Below are positions 34,412 through 42,562 of a stretch of 64,000 nucleotides of DNA, piece by piece. The stretch comes from Psychrobacillus antarcticus (lineage in GTDB: Bacteria; Bacillota; Bacilli; Bacillales_A; Planococcaceae). Numbering within the stretch: the stretch's first letter is position 1; each line of letters starts with the position of its first letter. Position numbers and translations under genes: made by a program. The stretch is from NCBI RefSeq assembly GCF_029533155.1, contig NZ_JAIZDB010000005.1, positions 1-64,000 of the forward strand, in the 5' to 3' direction. The notes under the pieces were generated by a model. It worked only from the letters and a program-made list of their open reading frames with translations, did no database searches and was not told the origin of the DNA.

Positions 34412-35014
34412 TTAGTCCCGTTTTTTAAAGTACCAAATAAGAAATACAATACCGCCGATAGCTATGAGCGCGTACACGATGTTCGAGTATATATCCATAT
34501 ATCCAACAATTTCATCCCAGTTATCTCCTACCGCCGCTCCTACTGAAACTAATACCGTATTCCATATTAATGTTCCTAGCGTCGTAAATAGAAGAAATAG
34601 CCCAAACTTCATATTCGACATCCCAGCAGGAATCGAAATAAGACTTCTGACAAGAGGTATTAGCCTCCCAAAAAACACTGCCCAGACTCCGTATTTATCG
34701 AACCAAGCATCTGCTTTGTGAATATCTTTCATCGTTAACCGAAGATATTTTCCGTATTTCCCTATTATTTTCTCCAAACGTCCTACGTCTAAAAATAACC
34801 CGATACCATACAAAATTGCAGCCCCAATGACAGAACCTGCCGTGGATGCAATAATAATACCAAGCTTCGTCATGCTAGTAGTCGTCGTCATATATCCTCC
34901 AAGTGTCAAAATCACTTCAGAAGGAATTGGCGGGAAAATGTTTTCTGCCAAAATTAATAAAAATACTCCTAGATACCCAAACTGATTCATCCAGTCTGTA
35001 ATCCATGCTTCCAT
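34412..35014 (-). CDS. DedA-family membrane protein
   Basis: The 200-aa protein has about five helices. ENIFPPIPSEVILTLGG (about 24-40) is the DedA signature, and FFGRLIPLVRSLISIPAGMSNM (about 113-134) holds the conserved Arg residues. Family members flip lipid carriers such as undecaprenyl phosphate or phospholipids (UptA and PetA are examples). The adjacency of uppP supports an undecaprenyl-phosphate role. Its ATG overlaps the stop of the upstream phosphoesterase by one base. Confidence 0.88.
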   Translation of the reverse strand: MEAWITDWMNQFGYLGVFLLILAENIFPPIPSEVILTLGGYMTTTTSMTKLGIIIASTAGSVIGAAILYGIGLFLDVGRLEKIIGKYGKYLRLTMKDIHKADAWFDKYGVWAVFFGRLIPLVRSLISIPAGMSNMKFGLFLLFTTLGTLIWNTVLVSVGAAVGDNWDEIVGYMDIYSNIVYALIAIGGIVFLIWYFKKRD

Positions 35015-36102
35015 TATACTTCCCCATCCTCTAACTTAATGTTTACTGACCATAGCTCCGATTGGCTCCCTAACCTAATAGGTGGTCCCCAAAACCCAAA
35101 CCCAGAAGATACAATTGCGTGTAAACTCCCTTTTTTTCTATACCCATAATCTAATTCAAATATCCTTCTAGTCAATAAATGATTTGGCCACATTTGTCCG
35201 AGATGCGTATGTCCGGACACATGAAAGTCTACTTTTTCCTTCTCAGGTATCAATAAATTAGAAGGTATATGATCCATTACAAACCACGGTAAATCTTTTT
35301 CTTCTGGAGCTAACTCGGATAAATGCTTTCTGTTTTTATTCGTTAAGTCTTCTCGCCCTGTCAAATAGAACGAATCCGCTACTAAAATAGTTTCATCTAA
35401 TAACATGCGGACGTTTGATGCTTCCATCTCTTCTACTAATAGAGGAATTTTCTTTCCGTAATATTCATGATTTCCAAGCACCCCATATATACCATACGTA
35501 GAAGTGAGCTGTTTCATCACCTCGGACATACCTTTTTGAACAAACCAAATAGGATCGTCATCCACTAAATCCCCAACTAACAATACTAAATCTGGTTTTT
35601 CGGCATTCGATTTTTTCACAAATCGATTTAAATGCGCCCTATTGGATAATAAACCAAGATGGAAATCAGATGCAACTACAACTTTTAGAGATTCTACATT
35701 TGAACCCTTCTTCGGCATTACAATAGAAAGTTCTCGCACAACTGGTGTGTATGCGTTATACGTACCGAATATGATTATAACGAGAAAAACCATGAAAACT
35801 ATCCAACCTATTATGCTTAATTGAGCAGGGTAAATCCATGTCAGAATCGTCGCTAGTGGAAAAAGGATAATTCCATATTGCATGACGATAAACCAGTAAG
35901 ATCCTATAATACTAAATAGCCGTAGCTTATGACTGAATCTCCCAATGATAAACCCAAAAGCAATTAGTCCCCAGACAATACCGAATAGCCAATTATTTAT
36001 AGGAAGGTAAAGTTCTAACCAAGTGGCAACGCTCCCGCCAAAGTAAAATACAATTGCAGAATATAAGAGGATTGCTACTGCAGCTCCAGCGATTTTTTTC
36101 AT
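35014..36102 (-). CDS. Membrane-bound metallophosphoesterase (YkuE-like)
   Basis: The 362-aa protein has about four N-terminal helices (1-120) and a calcineurin-like phosphoesterase domain. Metal motifs are VVASDFHLG (about 143), LVGDLVDDDP (about 177), GVLGNHEYY (about 208) and HVSGHTHLGQMWP (about 293). The family cleaves phosphoesters of lipids or nucleotides; the substrate is not known. It is first in an operon with dedA and uppP, so a lipid-carrier or envelope substrate is likely. Confidence 0.87.
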   Translation of the reverse strand: MKKIAGAAVAILLYSAIVFYFGGSVATWLELYLPINNWLFGIVWGLIAFGFIIGRFSHKLRLFSIIGSYWFIVMQYGIILFPLATILTWIYPAQLSIIGWIVFMVFLVIIIFGTYNAYTPVVRELSIVMPKKGSNVESLKVVVASDFHLGLLSNRAHLNRFVKKSNAEKPDLVLLVGDLVDDDPIWFVQKGMSEVMKQLTSTYGIYGVLGNHEYYGKKIPLLVEEMEASNVRMLLDETILVADSFYLTGREDLTNKNRKHLSELAPEEKDLPWFVMDHIPSNLLIPEKEKVDFHVSGHTHLGQMWPNHLLTRRIFELDYGYRKKGSLHAIVSSGFGFWGPPIRLGSQSELWSVNIKLEDGEV

Positions 36103-36314
36103 GTATCATTTCTCCAATGTATGTATTTTGTCATGTGTTTTTCTCGTATTTGTGTTCGTCGCTATTGGACAATTATACACTTTTTCATAGTATATCAGAA
36201 ATTGTCCTAGTACCCCTAAGCCTCTAGACCGAGATGAAAATCAATTCTAAGCCCGTTATGATTCATTTCTAAAATTGGTAAGCTTGTAATACAAACGAGA
36301 GGAGGAACAAACAT

Positions 36315-36668
36315 ATGAAAAAATTTGGTTTATTAACACTAGGAATTATCGCTGGGATTGTAGCACTAGCTAACTTAGGTTCGCTTTTAGCTCTTGGGGT
36401 TTCCGCAGCGATCGTTTTTGCAGGGGTACATTTTTACTTAAAGAGTGACTCAACTTTCTTGAAAATCTTTTGGGTAACCCTAGGAATCATTGGTTTGATC
36501 AGTGCAGTTGTAAACGTACCTGGATTCTTCGGTATTTTAGCAATTCTAGCAGTTTGGTATGTAGTGAAAAAATGGAACAACGAAAAGGTTAGTCTTTCAT
36601 CGTCAATTATTAAATCAGATGACCCTTTTGTAAACTTTGAAAAACAATGGAGCGAGCTTTCAAAATAA
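36315..36668 (+). CDS. Small membrane protein of the lia operon (LiaI position)
   Basis: The 117-aa protein has three to four hydrophobic segments in its first 90 residues (FGLLTLGIIAGIVALANLGS, LLALGVSAAIVFAGVHFYL, IFWVTLGIIGLISAVVN and FFGILAILAVWYVVKKW) and a polar tail. It occupies the place of LiaI, the membrane anchor of LiaH in B. subtilis. Its length and sequence differ from LiaI, so the symbol is withheld. GAGAGGAGG precedes the ATG and 13 bases separate it from liaH. Confidence 0.75.
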   Translation: MKKFGLLTLGIIAGIVALANLGSLLALGVSAAIVFAGVHFYLKSDSTFLKIFWVTLGIIGLISAVVNVPGFFGILAILAVWYVVKKWNNEKVSLSSSIIKSDDPFVNFEKQWSELSK

Positions 36669-36681
36669 GGAGGAAACGGAC

Positions 36682-37320
36682 ATGACATCATTATTAAACA
36701 GATTAAAATACTCAATTGAAGCAGACTTACACAAGCTATTTGACAAAAGAGAAGAGAAAAACCCGATTGCAATGCTAAACCAATATATTCGTGAAGCAGA
36801 AAAACAAACAGAGCAAACTGGTAAATGGTTAGAGCGCCAAGGGAACCTAAAACAAGAACTAGAAAAAGAACTAGCTGAAACGATGCAAATGGTTGAGAAA
36901 CGTAAAAACCAAGCTGAACTTGCAACTGCTAGCGGTGAGGAAGACCTAGCTACCTTTGCTTTGGCAGAAGTAAAAGCATATGAGGAACGTGCCACTGTAT
37001 TACAAAACAGCATTCACCAAACAACAGAAGAGCTTTTTGGCTTAGAGCGCAAATACGAAGAGATGAAACATAAAATAAAAGACATGAAAGTTCGTCAATT
37101 ACAATTGATGGGCAAAGAAAATGTAACTCGCGCACATCATCAAATGGATCGGATTCTACAACCAGAACAAAAAGAAAAGAATTTCGGCACATTCGAAGAC
37201 ATGGAACAATACATCGAACGCCTTGGCCAAAAAATCGAAAAAGAGCATGAAGTCACTTCAATGGAACAACGTTTAGAATTGTTAGAAAAAAACGCACAAA
37301 CTAAAGTCGAGATTGTGTAG
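36682..37320 (+). CDS. liaH: PspA/IM30-family envelope-stress protein LiaH
   Basis: The product is 212 aa from the ATG at 36682 after GGAGG. It is almost wholly alpha-helical and coiled coil (KNPIAMLNQYIREAEKQTEQ, LERQGNLKQELEKELAETMQ, LERKYEEMKHKIKDMKVRQL), which is typical of PspA/LiaH. These proteins oligomerise on damaged membrane and are induced by cell-wall antibiotics such as bacitracin. The gene is expressed with the membrane protein upstream and is followed by a strong stem-loop. Confidence 0.88.
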   Translation: MTSLLNRLKYSIEADLHKLFDKREEKNPIAMLNQYIREAEKQTEQTGKWLERQGNLKQELEKELAETMQMVEKRKNQAELATASGEEDLATFALAEVKAYEERATVLQNSIHQTTEELFGLERKYEEMKHKIKDMKVRQLQLMGKENVTRAHHQMDRILQPEQKEKNFGTFEDMEQYIERLGQKIEKEHEVTSMEQRLELLEKNAQTKVEIV

Positions 37321-37338
37321 AATAAGATTAGCTGTACA

Positions 37339-37374
37339 ATTAGTAGGAGAAGGCTTTTGCCTTCTCCTACTAAT
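37339..37374 (+). other. Perfect 16-bp stem-loop between liaH and liaF, without T tract
   Basis: ATTAGTAGGAGAAGGC and GCCTTCTCCTACTAAT pair perfectly around TTTT. No T run follows, so it is probably a partial terminator or a 3'-end stabiliser or processing site that sets the high liaIH to low liaFSR ratio known for this system. Confidence 0.75.
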
Positions 37375-37403
37375 CCTAATGTGAAGAAGGAGGAATACTT
37401 ATT

Positions 37404-38105
37404 ATGAAAGAAAACCAAACAAACAGATTAGCGTTTATACTCATTTGTTTTGTTTTCCTTATGTTCATAGAGGCTACAATTTTTGGAAATGGCAGTATTG
37501 TATTAGTTCTTCTTGGCATCGGGATGATGTATTTTAGCACTCGAAAACGTATTCGATTTTTATTTTGGACCGGATTTACTCTTCTGATCATCGCTATTTT
37601 TTCTATGTGGAGTTTGCGACTTTTACTACTCGCTATTATGGGTTATATCCTGTATAAACTATGGAAAAATGAACCTATTCAAAAAGTGATTCGCCCATTT
37701 GACACGGTATATAAAGAAACTCCTAATAGTATTATTCAAAATAAGTTATTTTCTTCTCAAACAACTCCATTTAATTCGTATGAGTGGCAAGATGTTCATG
37801 TCCAAAGCTTTTATGGAGAACAAGTGATTGATGTAACACAAACGGTATTGCCAAAAGGCACATCCTTTATTTCCATTCGGCAGTCTCTCGGGAAAGTAAC
37901 CATTTATGTACCATACGAAATTCCGGTAAGGCTACATTTCGCAACTATTATTGGAGAGGCGGAAATCTTTGGTCGTGGAGTACAGCGGCTATGGAACCAA
38001 TCTGTCCTAGTAACAGATGGTTATTTAGAGGATGTCACGTATACCTCGGAGTTAGTCATTACTGTATCCACCTGGATTGGTGACATAGAGGTGATCCGCA
38101 AATGA
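37404..38105 (+). CDS. liaF: LiaF, inhibitor of the LiaSR two-component system
   Basis: The 233-aa protein has four N-terminal helices (10-85) and a C-terminal beta-domain (about 120-233) with IIQNKLFSSQTTPFNSYEWQ, DVTQTVLPKGTSFISIRQSL and EVSVTVSTWIGDIEVI-like ending VITVSTWIGDIEVIRK. This is the LiaF (cell-wall-active antibiotics response) family. LiaF holds LiaS off without stress. AAGGAGG precedes the ATG. Its TGA overlaps the liaS start (ATGA). A liaG-like gene is missing. Confidence 0.9.
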   Translation: MKENQTNRLAFILICFVFLMFIEATIFGNGSIVLVLLGIGMMYFSTRKRIRFLFWTGFTLLIIAIFSMWSLRLLLLAIMGYILYKLWKNEPIQKVIRPFDTVYKETPNSIIQNKLFSSQTTPFNSYEWQDVHVQSFYGEQVIDVTQTVLPKGTSFISIRQSLGKVTIYVPYEIPVRLHFATIIGEAEIFGRGVQRLWNQSVLVTDGYLEDVTYTSELVITVSTWIGDIEVIRK

Positions 38106-39190
38106 AGATCATTTTCGGGCAAGGCCTCTCTATTTTCATCACTTTATTGTCACTGGCAGCAATTTTACTTTATGCACTATGGGGTTGGCCAAATGAAGAT
38201 GCTTGGTGGTCCTTATTAGAAGTAAAATACGCGGAAGTTCCTTTTGGAGCTTGGATTATTATCATTCTGGCCATTATGAGTTTTAGTTTTTCATTGAACA
38301 CATTACAAAAGGTTCGAGATCAGGAAAAGAAGATTGATATTAGCCTGCGTCCTTTGCTTGAGGCAGAAACATTTGTACCAGCAAAGAAAAAGTATAGCTA
38401 CTCAAAGCGTCTACATGTTACAACAAATCAATTAGAACAACTTATTATGACACAAAGGAAGACATTACAACGCATAACGAATGAAAAGGCAGAGGCACAA
38501 GATCAGGTTATTCAGGAGCGAATCGTTCAAGAAAGACAGCGACTTGCGAGAGAGCTCCATGATTCTGTATCCCAGCAATTGTTTGCTGCATCCATGCTTC
38601 TTTCCGCTATGGTAGAAATAGAGGAAACACAGCATGAAAAAGTCCCCAAAACATTGTTGCAAGCCGAAAAAATTGTACAGCAGGCCCAATTAGAAATGCG
38701 CGCATTATTACTACATCTCCGTCCGGCAGCCCTTCATGACCAAACACTAAAGGAAGGTTTAGAAGAGTTACTTATGGAATTACAAGATAAGGTATTTTTC
38801 ACGATTCGTTATCGCCTGGAAGACGTTCCTTTGTCAAAAGGGGCCGAGGATCATTTATTCCGAATTGCACAAGAAACGTTATCCAATACTCTACGACATG
38901 CAAAAGCTACGGAAGTTGATATATTATTCGTTGAACGAGATAATCTTGCTATTTTCCGGGTGCAGGATAACGGTGTCGGATTTGAACAGGTCGATTCCAA
39001 AAACGGCTCATATGGGTTACAAAGTGTACAGGAACGAGCAGTTGAAATCGGCGCTACATGTAAAATTGTTTCCGTTCCCTCTCAAGGTACAATAGTCGAA
39101 GTGAAACTACCAATTGAGATAATAGATATTGAAACAATCCAGATGGAGAAAGGAGAGTTAGAAAATGATTCGAATCTTATTAGCGGATGA
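38102..39190 (+). CDS. liaS: LiaS sensor histidine kinase
   Basis: The 362-aa membrane kinase has two N-terminal helices with a very short external loop, so it senses from within the membrane. A HAMP-like linker follows, then the HisKA_3 motif RLARELHDSVSQQLF (His about 156) and a HATPase_c domain with DNGVGFE (about 298) and GSYGLQSVQERA. It phosphorylates LiaR. The gene overlaps liaF by four bases and liaR by 26. Confidence 0.92.
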   Translation: MKIIFGQGLSIFITLLSLAAILLYALWGWPNEDAWWSLLEVKYAEVPFGAWIIIILAIMSFSFSLNTLQKVRDQEKKIDISLRPLLEAETFVPAKKKYSYSKRLHVTTNQLEQLIMTQRKTLQRITNEKAEAQDQVIQERIVQERQRLARELHDSVSQQLFAASMLLSAMVEIEETQHEKVPKTLLQAEKIVQQAQLEMRALLLHLRPAALHDQTLKEGLEELLMELQDKVFFTIRYRLEDVPLSKGAEDHLFRIAQETLSNTLRHAKATEVDILFVERDNLAIFRVQDNGVGFEQVDSKNGSYGLQSVQERAVEIGATCKIVSVPSQGTIVEVKLPIEIIDIETIQMEKGELENDSNLISG

Positions 39191-39806
39191 CCATGAAATG
39201 GTGCGTATCGGTGTTTCCGCATACTTGCAGGCACAACCCGATATGGAAGTAGTCGCTGAGGCGATTAATGGCAAAGAAGCGGTGGATTTGGCCCTTAAGC
39301 ATAAACCAGATATTATTTTAATGGATATGGTTATGCCAATTATGAATGGTGCTGAGGCAACACGTGAAATTGTTAAACAATGGCCAGAAGCGAAAGTAAT
39401 GATAGTCACTAGCTTTATAGATGATGACAAGGTGTATCCAGCACTCGAAGCTGGAGCTATCAGTTATTTGTTAAAAACGTCAAAAGCCTCTCATATCGCA
39501 GACTCCATTCGCAAAACATTAAATGGTGATGCCGTATTAGAGCCTGAAGTAACAAATAAAATGATGAAGCGTATGCGTCAAGGCTCGGACCATGCTCTCC
39601 ATGAAGATTTAACAGACCGAGAGCATGAAGTACTACTACTTATGGCAGAAGGCAAAACAAATCAAGATATAGCTGACACTCTCTTTATAGCATTGAAAAC
39701 AGCCAAAACACATGTCAGCAATATTTTATCGAAGCTCGAAGTAAGTGATCGTACACAAGCCGTGATTTATGCATTTGAACATAAAATGGTTCCCGCTAAA
39801 AAATAA
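39165..39806 (+). CDS. liaR: LiaR response regulator
   Basis: The 213-aa protein is a NarL/LuxR-type regulator. The receiver has the acidic pair in LLADDHEM, the phospho-accepting Asp in ILMDMVMP (about 54) and Lys in LLKTSKA. The HTH spans LTDREHEVLLLMAEGKTNQD to KTHVSNILSKLEVSDRTQAV (about 150-200). It activates the operon promoter upstream of 36315. No terminator was found after it before the repeat DNA at 39.8 kb. Confidence 0.93.
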   Translation: MIRILLADDHEMVRIGVSAYLQAQPDMEVVAEAINGKEAVDLALKHKPDIILMDMVMPIMNGAEATREIVKQWPEAKVMIVTSFIDDDKVYPALEAGAISYLLKTSKASHIADSIRKTLNGDAVLEPEVTNKMMKRMRQGSDHALHEDLTDREHEVLLLMAEGKTNQDIADTLFIALKTAKTHVSNILSKLEVSDRTQAVIYAFEHKMVPAKK

Positions 39807-39837
39807 CTTATTCGTTCCCGTCAACATATGCTAACAA

Positions 39838-40046
39838 GAAAAGTGCAAGCACTTATGTCAGTCCTGACAACGTTCTTCTGCGACGAGCTTTTCGCAGGAG
39901 CAAGCGCTGGAAGAATTTCACGTAAAGGCCGTCCTTTGCTGAAGGGAAGTCAGTCTAAATTCGTGACGTCGTGTCACAACGACTAACTGACCCGCATCGT
40001 GAGGTCTCGAAATTCTGAAGCGACCCGAGGGGCTAGGCGCTGGACA
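39838..40046 (+). repeat. GC-rich intergenic repeat element
   Basis: This non-coding interval contains TGCGACGAGCTTTTCGCAGGAGC (an inverted counterpart of 1878-1899), CAACGACTAACTGACCCGC (a direct counterpart of 1920-1940) and GAGGGGCTAGGCGCTGGAC (inverted counterpart at 52891-52915). These words occur in several places in the window and mark a dispersed repeat family. Confidence 0.6.
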
Positions 40047-40084
40047 ATAAAGATAAAAAGATAGCATAAAGGATGTTAGTGCGC

Positions 40085-40363
40085 ATGAACCCACTAGACC
40101 CTGTTGAGCCGGAGAATGAGGAAACGACTAACCTTGCCGACAAGGTTGGATTTTTAGGTACTGTTATTGTAACAATTGGATACATTATTGAAACCATAGG
40201 TGAAGGCATCGCCCTTGCCGAACTGGAAAAGGAAGAAAAGAATGTCCAACAAAATAAGCAAGAAAATCAGCAGCAATTATCCGATATACAAAGTAAATTG
40301 GACTATTTAATAAAAGAAATAGAGACGTTGAAAAAAAAGGATGACCATTTTAGAAGATGGTGA
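40085..40363 (+). CDS. Small membrane-associated coiled-coil protein, unknown
   Basis: The product is 92 aa from the ATG at 40085. A GTG at 40079, five bases after AAAGGA, and an ATG at 40073 inside that site are alternatives. One hydrophobic segment (FLGTVIVTIGYIIETIGEGI) is followed by a charged coiled coil (LEKEEKNVQQNKQENQQQLS and on to LDYLIKEIETLKKK). The family is not recognised. A terminator overlaps its stop codon, which supports its being a real transcribed gene. Confidence 0.65.
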   Translation: MNPLDPVEPENEETTNLADKVGFLGTVIVTIGYIIETIGEGIALAELEKEEKNVQQNKQENQQQLSDIQSKLDYLIKEIETLKKKDDHFRRW

Positions 40364-40373
40364 TCCTTTTATG
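40336..40373. terminator. Terminator overlapping the end of the small gene
   Basis: AAGGATGACCAT and ATGGTGATCCTTTT pair with one mismatch. The stem includes the stop codon region. It can also serve the minus-strand kinase-like gene ending at 40384. Confidence 0.75.
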
Positions 40374-40383
40374 TTGAACTCCT

Positions 40384-40905
40384 TTAACCAGCCGCTTCTT
40401 CCACCGAGAGCTGTTGCAACCAATTTTCGACATCTTCATTTGTATGAAGGCAATGTACTTTTACACCGTAGACTTCAAATTTTTCCAAGAATAAAGGTTT
40501 CATTTGTTCCTCGAAGTATGTATTCCATCCAAACATCTTCCGAAATATAGTAAAGGTCGGTTTATAGTTTACCTTTTCTATTTTTAGAATCTGACGAATG
40601 TATCGCCCAATTATGCGCCATGTTCTTTTATTCACAGGAATGTCTAAGAAAACAATTTCGTTGGCAGCTAATAATGCCTTGTCTGTCCAATCGATATGAA
40701 CACCTTCTATGACCCACTCTTCCAGTTTTACTGCATCATTAAATAATTGGTTTCTGACTTCAATTTCATTTCGATTGTCACCTGTTGGTTTATGGTTCCA
40801 TACAAAATTATCCGTTTCGAAATGTGGTATATGGAGGTTAGCTGCAACTTGACGAGCAAGTGTAGTTTTACCACTTCCCACCGATCCTACAATGTAAATT
40901 TTCAT
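40384..40905 (-). CDS. P-loop nucleotide kinase-like protein (FlaR/topology-modulation type)
   Basis: The 173-aa protein begins with Walker A GSVGSGKTTLARQVA (about 7-21) and HFETDNFVWNHKP, followed by EEWVIEGVHIDWTDKALLAA. The arrangement matches small adenylate/shikimate-kinase-like proteins annotated as DNA topology modulation (FlaR). The true substrate is unknown. It starts two bases before the stop of the DinB gene upstream, so they are co-transcribed. Confidence 0.8.
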   Translation of the reverse strand: MKIYIVGSVGSGKTTLARQVAANLHIPHFETDNFVWNHKPTGDNRNEIEVRNQLFNDAVKLEEWVIEGVHIDWTDKALLAANEIVFLDIPVNKRTWRIIGRYIRQILKIEKVNYKPTFTIFRKMFGWNTYFEEQMKPLFLEKFEVYGVKVHCLHTNEDVENWLQQLSVEEAAG

Positions 40906-40907
40906 CG

Positions 40908-41375
40908 TTACTCCTTACTCGTAGCATGATTCAATGCGTGGATAATTCCTGCATGCACCCCTTCATGCCAAACCATAAATTGTACCAGTGCCTCTACTGT
41001 CTTCATTTCGTGGAGGTTACCTATGGACTTTGACTCTATTAAAGTATTTGATAGTTTGTTGCCTAGTACCGCTTTTATCCGTTCCGTTTGTTCCTGCAAA
41101 GCACTTATTAGTTCCTCCGATGTTGGAGGTTCCAGAGCCCAATCATTTGGTTTTGTTCCACGGTCAAATAGTGGGACCCATTCCGGATATACAACTTCAT
41201 AGGAAGGAATTGCCTGTTGCGTTAGCATCTCTGTATTCACGTAAATATGACCTACATTCCAGCGAATCGTATTATTGAAACCAGGTGGTTGTGTATCCCA
41301 TGCGACTTCGTTTACTTGGCTAATTCTCCCTAATGTATAAATTCTAGCAAAATTCAATTGATTTAACGTTTCCAT
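40908..41375 (-). CDS. DinB/YfiT-family metalloprotein
   Basis: The product is 155 aa from the ATG at 41375 following AAAGGGG; an upstream in-frame ATG (41447) has no site. Four-helix DinB fold: IRWNVGHIYVNTEMLTQ carries the first His, and MVWHEGVHAGIIHALNH the His pair that binds metal. The family is thought to be thiol-dependent transferases (bacillithiol-type). The partner thiol and substrate are unknown. Confidence 0.83.
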   Translation of the reverse strand: METLNQLNFARIYTLGRISQVNEVAWDTQPPGFNNTIRWNVGHIYVNTEMLTQQAIPSYEVVYPEWVPLFDRGTKPNDWALEPPTSEELISALQEQTERIKAVLGNKLSNTLIESKSIGNLHEMKTVEALVQFMVWHEGVHAGIIHALNHATSKE

Positions 41376-41541
41376 ATTTCCATCCCCTTTGTTATATGTT
41401 TGTAAAAATGGTATTTTCAATGAAAAGGAGGAATGTATCATCGACATACCACGTAAACCACCAAAATCGATTCTAATCTACAAGTGGATCTTGCAACGCT
41501 TACCTAACTATCACCCTATGTATCTAGAGATAGAGTAACGA

Positions 41542-42381
41542 ATGAAAGCAACTGAATCCGGGTTTCACGGAGAATGCTATGTGGACAATCTCCTCAAGCA
41601 GGTGGACTTCCCTAGAAACTATGCCATCCTCAAAGACCTTCACATCCAAGTCGATTCCAACCGCTATCTCCAGATGGACACGGTTATTCTCACAAAGAAA
41701 TATATAGCCCTGTTAGAAATAAAAAACATTCGTGGCAAAATCGCCTTCCAAAGAAATCCTGACCAACTTATACGTGAGTTTGACGGAGAAATTACCTCCT
41801 TTAAATGCCCCGAGCAGCAAATAATCCGACAAACGAAAAGACTCCAGTTACTACTACAGGAATTCAAAATAAATCTCCCAATAAAAAAACTCATTGTTCT
41901 TGCATATAGCAAAACGCATGTAGTACTCCCCCCAAAATATACCACAATTGTCATGGGTTGCGACATCTCCATCTATATCGATGAATATAATCAGTTACCC
42001 GATGTGCTATCAACAACGGAATTTAATCAGTTATCGAGAGAGCTCGTCTCCAAATCATTTGAATTTATCCCAACTCCCATAGCACAAACTTATCCGGTGA
42101 ACCTATCTGATGTAAAAACTGGTCTGATCTGTCCTTCATGCTCCAAGAAGACGCGCGGTCAATTGAAATGTAGCATGTGCAAAACACTTAAACTTGTTAT
42201 GCAGAACCAAGCAGTGGAAGACTGGTTTTATCTAGTGAAAAGCTCCATTTCGAACAGTGAATGTGTCCACTTTCTTGAGCTGAAGGACAAGTATGCCGGA
42301 AACTATTTGTTAAATAAGTTACCACTACACCCAGTCAGCAACCATAAATCACGGCATTACATTTTATCATGCGACCGCTAA
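41542..42381 (+). CDS. NERD-domain protein with C-terminal zinc ribbon
   Basis: The 279-aa protein has a nuclease-related (NERD) domain at about 1-130: ATESGFHGECYVDNLLKQVD, the D in LQMDTVILTKKYIALLEIKN (D and ExK catalytic set) and the following strand. CPSCSKK and CSMC (about 200-218) look like a treble-clef or zinc ribbon. NERD proteins are suspected DNA-processing enzymes; no fixed function is known. Only a small open stretch separates it from the DinB gene, on the other strand. Confidence 0.85.
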   Translation: MKATESGFHGECYVDNLLKQVDFPRNYAILKDLHIQVDSNRYLQMDTVILTKKYIALLEIKNIRGKIAFQRNPDQLIREFDGEITSFKCPEQQIIRQTKRLQLLLQEFKINLPIKKLIVLAYSKTHVVLPPKYTTIVMGCDISIYIDEYNQLPDVLSTTEFNQLSRELVSKSFEFIPTPIAQTYPVNLSDVKTGLICPSCSKKTRGQLKCSMCKTLKLVMQNQAVEDWFYLVKSSISNSECVHFLELKDKYAGNYLLNKLPLHPVSNHKSRHYILSCDR

Positions 42382-42399
42382 TTATTGGCGGTTGTTTTT
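42371..42399 (+). terminator. Terminator of the NERD gene
   Basis: GCGACCGC and GGCGGTTG pair around TAATTATT and five T follow. The 5' arm overlaps the stop codon region. Confidence 0.7.
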
Positions 42400-42412
42400 G
42401 TTTAGGAAATTT

Positions 42413-42512
42413 TTACTATTCCAACTAACATGCTCATTATTCCAACTAAGCCATTCAAAATTCCAACTAGAGCCTCTTTCCAACTCAACTGCCCAAAATT
42501 CCAACTAACGCA
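42413..42512 (+). repeat. Degenerate 20-bp tandem repeat with ATTCCAACTA core
   Basis: Five units of 18-22 bp share the word ATTCCAACTA or close variants (TTCCAACTCAACT). They lie between two terminators, after the NERD gene. On the minus strand the core reads TAGTTGGAAT, which resembles the GGTGGAAC core of the 25.2-kb minisatellite. Confidence 0.75.
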
Positions 42513-42526
42513 CTTTTCCACGGCAA

Positions 42527-42562
42527 AAGAGAGAAACCCCACTGGGATTTCTCTCTTTTTTT
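42527..42562. terminator. Terminator of the two-component operon
   Basis: AAGAGAGAAACCCC and GGGATTTCTCTCTT pair with a small loop, and T runs flank both sides. It abuts the kinase stop codon. Confidence 0.85.

Noticed and set aside
36434-36925. 163-codon frame antisense to the lia genes
   Set aside because: It overlaps two well-supported genes and lacks a ribosome site.
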